NCBI GenBank assembly: GCA_003427395.1
Contig: BFEA01000430.1
Coordinates: 1,159,961 to 1,223,960, forward strand
Source of the DNA: Chara braunii
Taxonomy: Eukaryota > Streptophyta > Charophyceae > Charales > Characeae
Length of the DNA: 64,000 bases
Reading direction: 5' to 3'
The stretch's first letter is position 1. Each line of letters begins with the position of its first letter. The notes under the pieces are model-generated. The model did no database searches. It saw only the letters and a program-made list of their open reading frames with translations, and was not told the DNA's origin. A program made the translations under genes and the position numbers. This document shows, piece after piece, positions 10,182 through 21,371 of the stretch.

Positions 10182-11221
10182 AAATTCAGCTGCTGCAACA
10201 ACCTTTGCTGGTCAGGATAGGTGACTCCACAGTGCTCACCATCAGGGAGAAGGTTAAGGGAATTCCTGTGACCTTCGACAGCGCTGGAGAAGTCAGGCAT
10301 AGTCTGAACTTCTACATCTTCCCTTACCCACCCTTTGACCTGGTGTTCTCTATGCAGTGGTTGAGGGCAGTCAACCCTAGGATCGACTCGCAGATCCCTG
10401 GAGTTGAACTGCCAAATAGCCAGGGGGTGTATCAGCCATGCATGATAGCTGTTAATCATCACCCTAAGACCTCCTGCTACTGCTTACGAGCGAGGAAGTT
10501 CCATGCTCTCTCATGTCAGTACCACCATGAGCGTCTGTTTATTGCTCTGGTCAAACAAACAGATGCTCCCCTAGTTTCCTGTCCTCCAGAGGTACAGCAG
10601 GTTGTTGATTTGTATGTTGATCTGATGCAGGAGCCCTTTGGGTTACCCAACCGACCAACCAAGCATCACATCGAGCTACTACCTGGAGCAGTCCCTCCCA
10701 AGGGACGTGTCTGTAGGATGTCCCCTGCTGAGCTCGAGGAGCTCAAAAAGTAGCTTGAGACCCTTACCAGCAAGGGCTGGATCAGGCCCAGCATCTCTGA
10801 ATTCGGTGCACCCGTCCTCTTTGTACCGAAAGGGAATGGCGAGTTCGGGATGTGCATTGACTACAGGGGTCTCAACAAGATCACTAGGAAGAGTACAGAG
10901 CCACTTCCTAGGATCGATGACCTTCTGGATATGGTGCAAGGCTGCACAATATTCAACAAAGTCGACCTCAAATCTGGCTATCACCAGATTGAGATGGTTG
11001 AGGAGGATGTCTATAAGACAGCCTTCAAGACCAGGTATGGGACTTACAAATTCCTGGTCATGCCATTTAGACTTTGCAACGCCCCAGGTACCTTCCTGAC
11101 AGAGATGCACCGCATCTTCAGGCCTTACGTGGACAAGTTTATGGTTGTTTACCTTGATGACGTCCTGGTATTCAACAAAACTACCAGGGAACCTGTGGAG
11201 CACTTGGATTTGGTTCTTTAG
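10178..11221 (+). pseudogene. G2 reverse transcriptase
   Basis: RT motifs in order: PPKGRVCRMSPAELEELKK, a TAG at 10751 where most relatives have Gln, GWIRPSISEFGAPVLFVPK, CIDYRGLNKIT, PLPRIDDLLDMV, NKVDLKSGYHQIEM (first Asp), FRLCNAPGTF and YLDDVLVF (catalytic Asp pair near 11152-11172). The stop at 11219 again fits CAG to TAG. The polymerase core is complete in sequence but cannot be translated through. Confidence 0.85.
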
Positions 11222-11960
11222 TCATTACGCGATAGCCAGTACAAGATCAACAGAGAGAAGTCTTCTTTTGGAGTTCCCTCTGTCATCTACCTAGGTCACA
11301 CAATCTCTGGAGATGGCTTGGCTCCTAAAGCAGCAAAGATTGTTGCTATTCAGGAGTGGCCTCAGCCACAGACAGTGAGGGATGTCAGGTCCTTCATGGG
11401 TTTAGCCTCCTACTACAGAATGTTTGTCAGAAACTTTTCTGCAGTGACTGCACCCCTGACCAACCTAACAAAAAAAGTCACTCCTTTTCTTTGGTCCCTC
11501 CACTGTCAGTTGACCTTCACACGACTCAAGAAGGCCTTGACTCGTGCACCTGTGCTGAAGCTGCCTGACCCCACTCTGCCATTCATCCTGACCACTGACG
11601 CTACTCAGTATGGCATTGGGGTTGTTCTTCAGCAGGATGATGGGAATGGTCTATGGCCTGTAAAGTTAATGAGCAAGAAGATCAAAACTCAAAAGCTCCA
11701 GGACTCCACCTAGAAGAAAGAGCTATATGCTCTTGTTTGTGCCATGAAACAATGGAAACACTTTCTCGTGGGAAGGCAAGGCACTTCAAGATCTTCTCAG
11801 ATCACTCCACCCTCCAGTGGATGAAGTCCCAGGGAGAGTTGAATGACAAGTTGGCACGATATATTCAGCTCATAGACATGTTTGACTTTGAACTGAAACA
11901 TAAAAAGGGCTGCTACAACAAGGTAGCAGATGCCCTCTCTCGTAGGCCCGACTCTTTTGC
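11222..11960 (+). pseudogene. G2 RT connection and RNase H
   Basis: Translation resumes with YLGHTISGDGLAPKAAKI, then FMGLASYYRMFVRNFS and APLTNLTKK (connection), PFILTTDATQYGIGVVLQQ (RNase H, first Asp), KELYALVCAMKQW, and FKIFSDHSTLQWM (later Asp). It ends at KVADALSRRP, the usual end of Ty3 RNase H. A TAG near 11711 separates the two frames. Confidence 0.8.
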
Positions 11961-12921
11961 AGTGATCTCCTCTACTCACTCCTTTGGAGAGGAGACCCGT
12001 CAGAACATTGCTCGTCGACCGCCTCAGGACCCAACTTTCGGACCCATCGTCAAGAATCTGCAAACATATCCTAACTATGTACCAGGCTATGCTATGATTT
12101 CATGCATGTTGTACAGTTACAGCAGAGGGGAGGAGCGCTTGTGCATTCCCCAGGACCAGCGGCTCAGGACACTGCTGATGTCGGAGTGTCATAAGGCCCG
12201 TGGACATTTTGGGTTCCTAAAGTCATATGCAGCCCTGTCGCAACACTTCTTTTGGAAGGAGATGCGGAGTGATATGCTGCGCTATGTGGAAACCTGCGAG
12301 CTGTGCCAAAGGAATAAGGTGCAACGTAGACCTCCCTTGGGACTGCTCAAACCCTTACCCATACCTGACGGCCCTGCTGAATCTGTGTCCATAGACTTCA
12401 CAGATTTAGGCAAGACCACCCCTCGTGGCATGCGTCAGCTTATGGTCCGGATGAACAGGTTCTCCAAATACGTAGAGTTCATCCCCTTGCCAGAGATAGC
12501 TAGGGTACCGGTTGTGAGAGCAACCTTTTCAGAGAGGTGGGTCACACACCATGGACCGCCCACTTTTATAGTCAGTGATAGAGACCCCCGATTTTGCAGC
12601 GAGGAGTGGTAGTCCTACTGTAAGGACTACCTGCACTCACGATTGGATATGACTTCTGGTCATCATCTTGAAGCTAATGGTTTGGCTGAAGTGATGAACC
12701 AAGTCTTATTCCAATTGCTGCGTCCTGTCATCCCTCCAGATCAACAGGACTGGGATCTTCACTTGGCTCGAGCACAGCTTGTGTATAACATGTCTGTCCA
12801 TTCCTCGACTGGGTTCGGTCCATACCGGTTGCACTGGGGACGTGAACCACGACAGCCTCTCGATGATATCATCGATAAGGCCAAGTCTGATCTGACTCCA
12901 GGCACTGCAGAGTTCACCTGA
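11961..12921 (+). pseudogene. G2 integrase core
   Basis: The HHCC zinc domain reads HKARGHFGFLKSYAAL ... ETCELCQRNK. The catalytic core has SIDFTDL (Asp), FIVSDRDPRF (Asp) and, after a TAG at 12612 that replaces Trp, LDMTSGHHLEANGLAEVMN (Glu). Downstream LVYNMSVHSSTGFGPYRLHWGR is the standard stretch before the C-terminal domain. The LEANG in place of the usual PQTDG and the stop indicate an inactive copy. Confidence 0.85.
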
Positions 12922-13383
12922 CTCCACCGCATAGATGAAGAAAGAGCACGGGCGAACTTGTTCAAAGCCCAAAAGGCGATGATTGAACAAGCTAATCGCC
13001 ACAGGCGGCCTTCCCCCATCCGCACCACTGATCATGTCTGGGTAACCAGTTCAGAGCTGTCGAGGGAGGAGGATATCTCCCCCAAGCTGTTGCCTCGTTA
13101 TTTGGGTCCATGGCAGGTCCTAGATATAGTGGGCGCCGATCCATTCGGTCCGTCCTATGTTATTGACGTCCCTCTGCATCTACGCACCTACCCGGTTTTT
13201 CATGCATCTAAGCTGTTACCATTTACTCCAGCTGATGCATTTCCTGACCGGCCCCCTCAGTTCGGTCCACCAATCCCTGGCAAGGGATATGACGTGGAGT
13301 GGATTGAGGATGAGTGCGGCACAGGCCCCGATTGGCAGTATCTTGTGAGGTTCGCATTCCAACCTCCTTCTAAGAACAGATAG
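12922..13383 (+). pseudogene. G2 integrase C-terminus with chromodomain-like tail
   Basis: After a TGA at 12919 the frame has the GPY/F-type module (PKLLPRYLGPWQVLDIVG, GPSYVIDVP, YPVFHASKLLPF). It is followed by YDVEWIEDECGTG and WQYLVRF, a chromodomain core (V-E-x-I ... Y-L-V-x-F). Chromodomains tether integration to marked chromatin. The aromatic W-x-G that usually closes the motif is altered. Confidence 0.7.
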
Positions 13384-14522
13384 TTCTACAAAAGGGAACT
13401 TCTCAAGACAACAAAGTCAATTGTTTTGCGATATGAAGCGGCTCAGAAGGGTAACCTTCCTCGCCGTTCACCTCGTCTGCACCCCTAGCTCGGAGGTCCT
13501 CGCTCCCCGGGGGGGTAAGCCTGCAATGACTTGCTGATTTCGACTGTCGAGACTGACTTGCGAGGTTGTACAGTATGTTGTGTGCTTGCTGTGTTTTTGA
13601 TCTGCGCTGAGGGCCGCCCGCTATTCTAAAAATAGTTGGGACTAACACCCGTAAGGGTTGAGTGGTTACCGGTCCTAAGTGGCCCTGAGCCCTAAGTGCA
13701 GCACTCGTACCGGTTTCGTAGAGCCCGAGTAGGCCCTAACTGAACCGGTACCGGTAGACCCTAGGCTAGCGTAGAAGGATAGGGTAGACCTGCTTAGGAC
13801 TTTTTGGAAGTTCATTTTCGCGATACGGCGTTTGGAGCCAAGGAGGTTTGCAGCGGCGATTGTCTACAGGCGGGACCCTGAGACCCTCACCGTGGACAGC
13901 AGCCATAGCCAGCCTGTTGAGGGNTTGCCATAGCTGGGGCATCCCCTGCGCATCAACCCCTGTGGGTTTCTGCGAGTGGCTGGGCTGTGTGACGACTCTT
14001 CAACGAGTCCTTGTGGGCGGCAGCAGCCATAGCTGCCGGTTCTCCGTCAGAGTTGTTCAGCGGCACTGAAGACTTCATCGCATGATCTGTTCTTCACCTG
14101 GGTGGTTGGCACTGGCCTCTGGGAGGCCATTCTGATGTGGCGCTACTAACTGGGTGTAGGGTAGTGAATGGAGTGTGGGGTTCTGAGAGTGGCGAGACAC
14201 TGGAACAAACTCTGTAACGATTTTTGGTTACTTGGCTCATCATCAGTGTGTATTCTAATTGTTATCCTCTCAGGTTCTTTCTTGTGATTGGTTGTTGGGA
14301 GTATCATAAGAGAGTGAGAAACGTTGTGTGTCCTCTCCCCATCTGTGAATCGTTGTGGTTCCGCCATCTACTCTGATCTGTGTGCAGTTTGAACTCTGTC
14401 TCCTCTCCCCCTTCTCTTGTGCATGTATGGGCGTTTATGAGATTGTCTGTGTGTGAGTGGCGGTAAAAATCGTCATACAACCAAGATCATAACAGTTTAT
14501 CCTTCAGTTAGAAATATTATTA
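13384..14522 (+). other. 3' region of G2, no gene seen
   Basis: The first about 100 bases continue the G2 frame as FYKRELL and LPRRSPRLHP, then coding signal ends. A G-rich stretch near 13505-13517 could be the polypurine tract and the following kilobase the 3' LTR, but no second copy is present to fix boundaries. An N lies at 13924. The stretch contains no recognisable RNA gene. Confidence 0.4.
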
Positions 14523-14558
14523 GATAATATTTGTAGGAACCCTCTCATAACTGCTCTG

Positions 14559-16583
14559 ATGCTATCCCCGTCCCTTCAATGGAAAGGAAGGGCAATAACA
14601 GACGACTTGACTATTGCTTGTGAGAACTTGGTAGTTGCACTACAAGAGCTTAGAAAGGTAGTAGATCAATACTGCGTACTATCTGAGGCATCAATAAATT
14701 GGTACAAGTCAGTATTCCTTTTGCCCCTAATGTGTGTGCTGAAGGTGGATTGGGGATTCAGACAAGTCTCATACCAAGCATTAGAAAGGCTGCTGGGGAT
14801 CCAAGTTTCACTGACAGACTGTGCCAATGCACAGGACATGGAGTTATCTCAAAAGGTTTTGTCTAGAATTATAAGCTGGCAGAGATCTTATAAGCTCTCT
14901 CTCTTTGGTCGGGCGTTGGTTCTATTGGTTGAGGCACTCTCTCTGCTGTGGTTTCCCCTGTCCATAAGGAGAATGGGAGACGAAGCGTACACGCAAATAA
15001 AAAGGGGGGCGTCCAAATACTTGTGGAAACCAAGTGCAAAGGAAGAGGAAGGGCATATGGTGAAAGTAGCATGGGATACAGTCACTCAAGCTCGTTCAGA
15101 TGGAGGACTGGGGATTCAAGACCCATATCAACAAAATCAGGCCCTTTTGGCCAAATGGTCAGTGAAAGGAATGTTTGACAATAAGTCGAAGCTTTGGATA
15201 CAATTGGCAGAATACGTTTTGAGCCAGGAATGGGACCTTGTAGTCCCAAACAAGGTATGGACCCGTTGGCTGATTCCGTCGTTTGCGAATAAGAGACCAA
15301 GATCCAAGCTGTGGAAGGACATTTTGGCTGCCTGGAATAAAGTGCAACCACAAGTCTTCAACAACCCTACTACCAAGCTGGAGGCAACAAACCAGGTCCT
15401 GTTTGAGAACCCACATATCCTACAACCGAGTAAGGACCTCTTCGCAGCCAGGGATGGAGCAGGAAATTTTGGTACGACGTGGATTGAGAAGGGAATCCTA
15501 CAAATAAAGCATATCTGGGATCAAGAAAAAGAGGACTGGATTTCTGAGGACAAACTCAGAAAGATACTTCCCAAATCACGCTTGGTATTCCAACATTTGC
15601 AGGAACTGACAGAGGCAATTCCATCCTCCTGGATCAATCTCTTGACCACACAAGTGGAGCACACAGAAGGCACCTGGGTTTATTATGAAGATTCAAGAGG
15701 ACGGATATGGAAAATACTAGGTCCTGATCTGGTATCTGGAGTAAGAGTTGAGGAATGGTCAGTTCCCCTCCCATTACAGGAATTTGTAAAGGAAGGGTTT
15801 GGACTGACGAAGGGCTTTGAGGTTTTGGTCCCTTCCACGATAGATCTGGAGGAGGCTAGAGTGTGCTGTATAGATACAGGCAAACAAGCCGAGCTCCTAG
15901 GGCCGGCTGGCCAGTTTCATACAGAGCCGTTTGCCCGTTCGTGGAAAGTACCTCGTCCTGGTTTACAGAAAACAGACGATATACCATTGGCCTTATACAA
16001 ACCAAGAACGGGAATGAGAGCTTTGAGATCTACAACTTGTAAGAAGCCTATTGAGGTGACTTCCAAAAGGTTGGCAGTGGTCAGGAATGGGCTGGTAGGC
16101 CAACCTGATTGGAAAACCTTTTGGGAAGTGCTAAAGTGGCTGCCATCACAAAAGGATGCCGGCTTACAGTGGCTCCAATCCCTGATGGGGATTCCAACTG
16201 CAGTTTGGCTCCATAAGAAGGGAATCGACATCAACCTCACCTGTAACAGATGCAGCTGGGGCTGGGAGTCAAATGCACATTTATGGGCATGCTGCCCTCT
16301 GTCAGACGAGGTCTGGCTTTGGTGGACTAAAGTTTGGAACGAACTCACGGACTCAACATGGACATGGTCAGACGACTGGATATTATATGGGATTCTCCTA
16401 AACCACGAGGTCCGGTATCAAAAAGGTTGGGGTTATGTGGCATTGGTGTACATGGGAGTGATATTGCAGGAAATATGGAGAACAAGAAATTCACTGGTAT
16501 TTAGTCAGGAGCAAATCCCGCTGCAAGAGCAGCAGAATATAATCAAGAGAAATATTCGCTTGTGTGTACAGGCCGATTGGTAG
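14559..16583 (+). CDS. LINE-A ORF2 C-terminal half (RT palm to zinc-binding tail)
   Basis: A 674-aa open frame, the longest intact reading frame in the window. It starts just before the RT active-site box AITDDLTIAC and continues through LSEASINWYKS, LLGIQVSL, LSLFGRALVLLVEALSLLWFP and GGLGIQDPYQQNQALLAKW, which are standard L1 RT thumb and post-RT motifs. Near residues 565-585 a zinc-binding pattern CNRC ... HLWACC marks the zf-RVT domain. The endonuclease and RT fingers are missing, so the product cannot transpose alone. The absence of stops over 2 kb suggests recent insertion. The annotated ATG is only the first in frame and not a natural start. Confidence 0.85.
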   Translation: MLSPSLQWKGRAITDDLTIACENLVVALQELRKVVDQYCVLSEASINWYKSVFLLPLMCVLKVDWGFRQVSYQALERLLGIQVSLTDCANAQDMELSQKVLSRIISWQRSYKLSLFGRALVLLVEALSLLWFPLSIRRMGDEAYTQIKRGASKYLWKPSAKEEEGHMVKVAWDTVTQARSDGGLGIQDPYQQNQALLAKWSVKGMFDNKSKLWIQLAEYVLSQEWDLVVPNKVWTRWLIPSFANKRPRSKLWKDILAAWNKVQPQVFNNPTTKLEATNQVLFENPHILQPSKDLFAARDGAGNFGTTWIEKGILQIKHIWDQEKEDWISEDKLRKILPKSRLVFQHLQELTEAIPSSWINLLTTQVEHTEGTWVYYEDSRGRIWKILGPDLVSGVRVEEWSVPLPLQEFVKEGFGLTKGFEVLVPSTIDLEEARVCCIDTGKQAELLGPAGQFHTEPFARSWKVPRPGLQKTDDIPLALYKPRTGMRALRSTTCKKPIEVTSKRLAVVRNGLVGQPDWKTFWEVLKWLPSQKDAGLQWLQSLMGIPTAVWLHKKGIDINLTCNRCSWGWESNAHLWACCPLSDEVWLWWTKVWNELTDSTWTWSDDWILYGILLNHEVRYQKGWGYVALVYMGVILQEIWRTRNSLVFSQEQIPLQEQQNIIKRNIRLCVQADW

Positions 16584-17199
16584 AGCTGCCACAAGAGTAG
16601 GAAGAAGGGTTTTTGGTGATTCCAGCAAACATGGACTCAAAGAAATCAGTTGGCACCAATCACACGGGACCGCAAACTACAAATCTCCTCGTGGCTCAAA
16701 CCCCCTTGAGGGATAGAGTAGAGATGATAGATCTAGGAGAGTGGGGTGGGGTAGGAGTAAGCGTCCCGGAGTGCCACTTTGCATGATGAAGAAGAGGTCG
16801 TCTTAGGGAGCATTATTCAGAATAAGGAAGGAAGGGTTTTTAGTTGTGGCATAAATTCAAGTTCAGTGAGCAGCCAACTACTCAGGGCCATGGTCAACCA
16901 GTTAGAAATATATCAGCTCAATGGTTTTATGCTTCAAGTAATCAAGTCTGCATAAGCAGCCCTTTTAAATGCGCTTCAAGTTTATTTTGGAAAGTTGGTG
17001 GTTTAAAGAATGGGACGCTGGACCCGGTTTCCAGCAGCTAAGAGGATAGATGTGGAGCAGTACGTACTAGGTGAACCTTCGAGTATCGGCTCGTAAGCGA
17101 AACTGGCTGAGGCTGCCAGAATAACTCCGGGTTGAATTGTGGGGTCCCCGTCCCCGTCCCAAATTTTGAAATATAGAGGTAACTTTCAGAAGAAAAAAA
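16584..17199 (+). other. LINE-A 3' UTR
   Basis: Non-coding tail of LINE-A. It holds the GGGAC stem-loop at 17012-17035. Downstream are TAAGCGAAACTGGCTGAGG, related to a word near 48170 in LINE-E, and CTCCGGGTTGA, shared with LINE-E (48367) and LINE-F (56786). A short A run borders the gap. Confidence 0.7.
17012..17035 (+). promoter_or_regulatory. LINE 3' stem-loop (LINE-A)
   Basis: GGGAC, then GCTGGA, loop CCCGGTT, then TCCAGC: a 6-bp perfect stem. It is identical to the copies at 36548-36571 and 45974-45997. Confidence 0.7.
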
Positions 17200-17874
17200 N
17201 NNNNNNNNNNNNNNNNNNNNNNNNNNNNNNNNNNNNNNNNNNNNNNNNNNNNNNNNNNNNNNNNNNNNNNNNNNNNNNNNNNNNNNNNNNNNNNNNNNNN
17301 NNNNNNNNNNNNNNNNNNNNNNNNNNNNNNNNNNNNNNNNNNNNNNNNNNNNNNNNNNNNNNNNNNNNNNNNNNNNNNNNNNNNNNNNNNNNNNNNNNNN
17401 NNNNNNNNNNNNNNNNNNNNNNNNNNNNNNNNNNNNNNNNNNNNNNNNNNNNNNNNNNNNNNNNNNNNNNNNNNNNNNNNNNNNNNNNNNNNNNNNNNNN
17501 NNNNNNNNNNNNNNNNNNNNNNNNNNNNNNNNNNNNNNNNNNNNNNNNNNNNNNNNNNNNNNNNNNNNNNNNNNNNNNNNNNNNNNNNNNNNNNNNNNNN
17601 NNNNNNNNNNNNNNNNNNNNNNNNNNNNNNNNNNNNNNNNNNNNNNNNNNNNNNNNNNNNNNNNNNNNNNNNNNNNNNNNNNNNNNNNNNNNNNNNNNNN
17701 NNNNNNNNNNNNNNNNNNNNNNNNNNNNNNNNNNNNNNNNNNNNNNNNNNNNNNNNNNNNNNNNNNNNNNNNNNNNNNNNNNNNNNNNNNNNNNNNNNNN
17801 NNNNNNNNNNNNNNNNNNNNNNNNNNNNNNNNNNNNNNNNNNNNNNNNNNNNNNNNNNNNNNNNNNNNNNNNNN
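17200..17874. other. Assembly gap, 675 N
   Basis: Run of N directly after the A-rich end of LINE-A. The three gaps differ in length (675, 455 and 108), so they look like scaffold-estimated sizes. Confidence 0.99.
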
Positions 17875-19076
17875 CTACAGTATGACGAGGCCTAGCAGGA
17901 ACTGTAGTGCACATCAGACGAAGCATGATTGATGTGTGGTTCTCAGATCCGAACGAGCGGAGGAGCCTTTATGTGACGGTCTGACAAGGACGGTCAAGGA
18001 AGTGAAGTGAATGGCGACGAGACGCCTTCCAACGTTTCTTTCTTTTTTGGCCCCCCTTTTGTTCGGAACACTGAATTCGTGAAAATCTAACAGAACCACA
18101 AAACCTAACATTTTTTATAGAATAAAAAAGTAAAAGTCAAATTGTTGTTTTTGATACATAAAAGAGAGCGTTTATAACTGTTTTCCAGAAAGGAGGTAAA
18201 AAAATGGGCAAAAACTCTAGCGATTCTCAAAATGTGCAAGAAAATTATTTCCAGCAAAGAGCATGTTATAAGATTATAAGTCATTCTTAGTAGATTAATA
18301 AAAACATTGCTCAAACAAGACAATCTTTGAAGACTGCAAGGAGAACTCGAAAGATGTTAAAAAAAACATTTTCAGTGAATACTCATTTATAGAACTATAA
18401 GTCATTTTCAGCAGTTTGGTAAAAACCAGACTCTGCGAAATCGAGTTTATAGAACTATAAATTAATATAACTTCATTTTTAAGTTAACTATAAAACCCTT
18501 GTCAAAAAATATATGTTATGTAAAAGAAGAATTCAAACAACTTTTGCTTGGGAGACATCTTCAAATTCTTACCCAACCACAATTTAAAATAAAAAAATAG
18601 AGACTTATTTAATAAAAAACACAAAAAAACAATATATTCATCCATATATGAGAGAACATATCCAAGCGAATGTATTTGTGAACAGGAGACCATGTGTGCG
18701 TGTTTGGAAAACCCCCGAAAAGGTCCATCGTGCTACCTACATTATAAAACTATAAATATGATTTTTTTAGATAAATAAAAAATTAGGATATTTCGGTTCC
18801 TGAACAAACCGTGCTTTACAAGGTAGTGATGTCTTGTGAAAAACCTTGCTTTTCTCCTTATTATTTCCAGTGGTTTTGAAAAATAACTTTTCTATTCTTT
18901 TTTTGCAGTTAATGTACTTCGTATAAAATTTTGTTCATGTAGGAGGCCTAAAAAATGTACTATCAGAATCTTTAAAAATTTTCGTGCAAACCTAACAATT
19001 TTTTTTGTTAGGTTTTCACGATTTCTACGTTTAGGGCAGTTAACTCTTAAGCCACCAATATCTTTCTCTGCTATCG
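17875..19076. other. AT-rich stretch, no gene seen
   Basis: About 1.2 kb with no convincing ORF. From 18060 it is AT-rich with recurring ATAGAACTATAAG-like words at about 18389, 18450 and 18744, and TATAAGTCATT twice. It may be old intergenic sequence or a decayed repeat; I see no RNA gene or element. Confidence 0.5.
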
Positions 19077-19380
19077 ATCTCGAGCCTAAAACTGCCGTCA
19101 GCTTTGCGCCAAACAAAAATGAACCTGGGTGGGCCTAATTTTGGCTCACGCCACCAGCCCTTTCGCGCCAGTAGTGCCCCCGAAGCTTGCGCGCCTCCTG
19201 CCCGTCTCCCATGTTAACCGGCGGGCATTTGTTTTCCAAGCTATCTATGCCGAGCCTAAGACTAGGCCGCCCACCAAACCAAAACAAGCCGGCACGGGCC
19301 TCATTTTGGTTGGCGGCCCCAACCATTTCATGCCGGTAGTCTTAAGCCTGCCCGCCTCCAGGCGGGCATTTGTTTTGGGA
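19077..19380 (+). repeat. Two-unit tandem repeat of about 170 bp
   Basis: Unit 1 begins CGAGCCTAAAACTG near 19080 and unit 2 CGAGCCTAAGACTA near 19251. Both continue with a GGGCCT(C/A)ATTTTGG block and end GGCGGGCATTTGTTTT. The units have diverged by small indels. Confidence 0.65.
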
Positions 19381-19507
19381 AAAGTCCTACAACCTCACAA
19401 CGAGGAAACCTTCGTATCCATTTTCCCCCAAACGAGAAAAACAGTGTCGCAGGTCCCAAAATCACTTTTGGTGTCATTTTTGCACCCTGGGGCCGGGACC
19501 CACATGC
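19377..19507 (+). repeat. Dispersed repeat Z, copy 1
   Basis: It starts GGGAAAAGTC, then an AACCTC block, GAAACCTTCGTA, CCCCCAAACG and GTCGCAGGTCCCAAAAT. It is about 130 bp long and related to copies at 38228, 39020, 39186 and 40035. Past the core, GGGGCCGGGACCCACA is shared with copy 2 only. Confidence 0.7.
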
Positions 19508-19790
19508 ACCGTATAGTTGTAGTTATCTACAGTGTGCGACGTGTGGGGAGCAGGAAAATCCAGAGACCTGCTTGGCTGCCAGCGGGAGTGGCGTCCGGTG
19601 GTTGGTGACCAACCTCAATTCGAATCATCTTCCGTTTCGTGGCGGTAAGATCACGGCAAAATCCCTCCATAACTTCAAAGTGGCGGCAAAATCACGTACT
19701 TTCCATCAAAACAATCAACGCTGAGGACCGCGGTCATTGTAGTTAGCAATCGCACTTTTCTTAGAATAGTTTTCTATCACGCAGAACACG
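19508..19790. other. Unique-looking spacer, no gene seen
   Basis: This sequence lies between repeat Z copy 1 and LTR-Y copy 1. No ORF of note, no element, no RNA gene recognised. Confidence 0.4.
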
Positions 19791-19840
19791 TGTGACGTGC
19801 CAGCTTCCAGACCTGCGCCATCTTCCATATACCCCCTGAG

Positions 19841-19868
19841 CCCCCCCCCCCCCCCCCCCCCCCCCCCC
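19841..19868 (+). repeat. Poly-C tract in LTR-Y copy 1
   Basis: 28 consecutive C, at the position of the C run near 29051-29079 in copy 2 and the G run at 1438-1453 (opposite strand) in copy 3. Lengths differ between copies. Confidence 0.95.
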
Positions 19869-20686
19869 GCCCCCTTGGCAAATGGTCCGACAGGGCGTCT
19901 CTTTGTATTTACATGAATGTAATATGTGTTGTTCGGGAGACCCCGTCCCTCCGAGGACCTTCAGATTGGTTTTTGGAATTTCGTATTTTCAACTCTTTTG
20001 CAAATTCGGGAAATACATGGGAATTACGCGCGCCTTAGTGAGGGGGCTAGGAATTCGGGTCCACGGTTAGGAATTCCGGAATGAGCGGAATTTGACGTGA
20101 CCTTTCTTGTGCATGAATATTCTTGACTTCGTCTTGGAAAGCTCTGGGAATTTTCGTAGGAATCTGGATAGGTTTGGCAATTCCTCCCCCACTTGCTCTA
20201 CCGCGCGGATATGGTACTTTTCAATTTGAACTAGTTGTAACTGCTTTGGTGCCTTTTTTGCCTCCGCGTCAGCGCCATGAATGCGAGTTTCCTCTCCCCG
20301 CTTTCCACGCTACCTTCGACACTCTCTTCTTCGCGCTCACGCTCTTTCTCTCTCTGTAACCGTTTTCCATCTGCCTTCGCCTTGCGCGCCTTTTTCCTCT
20401 TTCTTGACCGTTTGAATCTTGGTTCCGTTTCGCGCTATTCTGTCCTCTCTTCTTCTTCCCGCTCTAATCCTCGCGCTGAAATACTCTGTCGACTCCCTCT
20501 TCACTCCCTCTAGCCAAGGAGACGTGCCGTGTAAGAAGCAAATTTCTGATACACGACGATTCTGATTGACTACAATTGGGATCCAAAGGATCGACATGGC
20601 TTTCGTTAGGCGAGTATCCCTGGGCCTTTCCCCACCTCTCCCTATCTCAGTCTAACCCTTCCTAACATCTATCTCCTTTTCCACAG

Positions 20687-20945
20687 ATATTAATTCCGCA
20701 AGCGCTCCCAAAAATCTCTCTCTCTCGACTCATCAGTCCGCTTTCGGGAAGCTGTGGCTAGGTGGTATGAAGGAAGATGCGAGTCGAAAAGTCCCGATGA
20801 GTTGGCTGTAGTTTTAGCGCTCGGCATGCTGAATCGCCCGACGGACTGTGGGATCCAGACCACGGCGGTGCAGAGACTAAGTCGGTGGGGTGACGATCGC
20901 TATGGTGGATTGGCACGTAACGGCCGGGATCGTCAGTGGAAGTAA
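20687..20945 (+). pseudogene. Possible exon inside LTR-Y copy 1
   Basis: An acceptor-like CTTTTCCACAG precedes an open frame with SVRFREAVARWYEGR, SPDELAVVLALGMLNRP and RLSRWGDDRYGGLAR. The frame ends at GTAAGA (GTGAGA in copy 2), which looks like a donor. Copy 2 encodes the same peptide with one frameshift and the LINE-B insertion. I recognise no family. Conservation could also reflect simple LTR homology, so coding status is uncertain. Confidence 0.3.
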
Positions 20946-21371
20946 GATGTTCGAGTCGGAAGTGAGTGAGTGCATGGCCTGGGGCTATGGTGGAATTTTA
21001 TGATAGAAGTGCTTCCTTTTTGTCCCAAAATTTGTAATTCGAGCGCGAGTTCTAATCACTCGACTTTTAAGCCGGGATTTTCCTGGACAAGATCGCCTGA
21101 CATTTTGTGATTGCTTTCTACTCGTTCCTCCCTCCTGATCTGCGTATATATCCCCCCTCACACTCTCTCTCCTCCACTCACGTTATGTTATAATGGATGA
21201 ATTATGGTAGCCTTGCTTCTCTCACTTTGGTTTGTGCATACGGTGAGTCGTATTAGAGAGTTTGTTATAGCATGATGGCAAGGATGATTGGCTGATCGAC
21301 TGAATGATCTAGCTGCTTGGAGTATCAAACGAATGATGTTTGATTAAGATTTGTTTTGAGTTTGCCTTTGC

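Larger units (their letters stand above)
8830..13500 (+). mobile_element. Ty3/Gypsy chromovirus, decayed (element G2)
   Basis: It carries gag, protease, RT, RNase H, integrase and a chromodomain-like tail in the order typical of chromoviruses. It is distinct from G1: the RT shows YLDD and the integrase ends in a chromodomain. Nearly every break is a stop explicable by C-to-T or G-to-A change. Its 5' LTR and leader are absent; gag begins abruptly near 8830 facing G1's gag. The 3' LTR boundary is not clear. Confidence 0.85.
14523..17199 (+). mobile_element. L1-type LINE-A, 5'-truncated
   Basis: The element begins abruptly inside the RT palm and runs through the C-terminal domain and a 3' UTR carrying the stem-loop motif at 17012-17035. 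Near the end are TCCGGGTTGA and an A run cut by the sequencing gap at 17200. 5' truncation is typical of L1 target-primed reverse transcription. The start is approximate, fixed by comparison with the RT of LINE-F (NIVGLHLPP onward). Confidence 0.8.

Noticed and set aside
17139-17926. Open frames of about 250 aa on both strands
   Set aside because: They consist of N translated as X across the assembly gap.
19600-19640. TTCGAATC word as a tRNA T-loop
   Set aside because: No matching acceptor or D-arm upstream; no tRNA can be folded.
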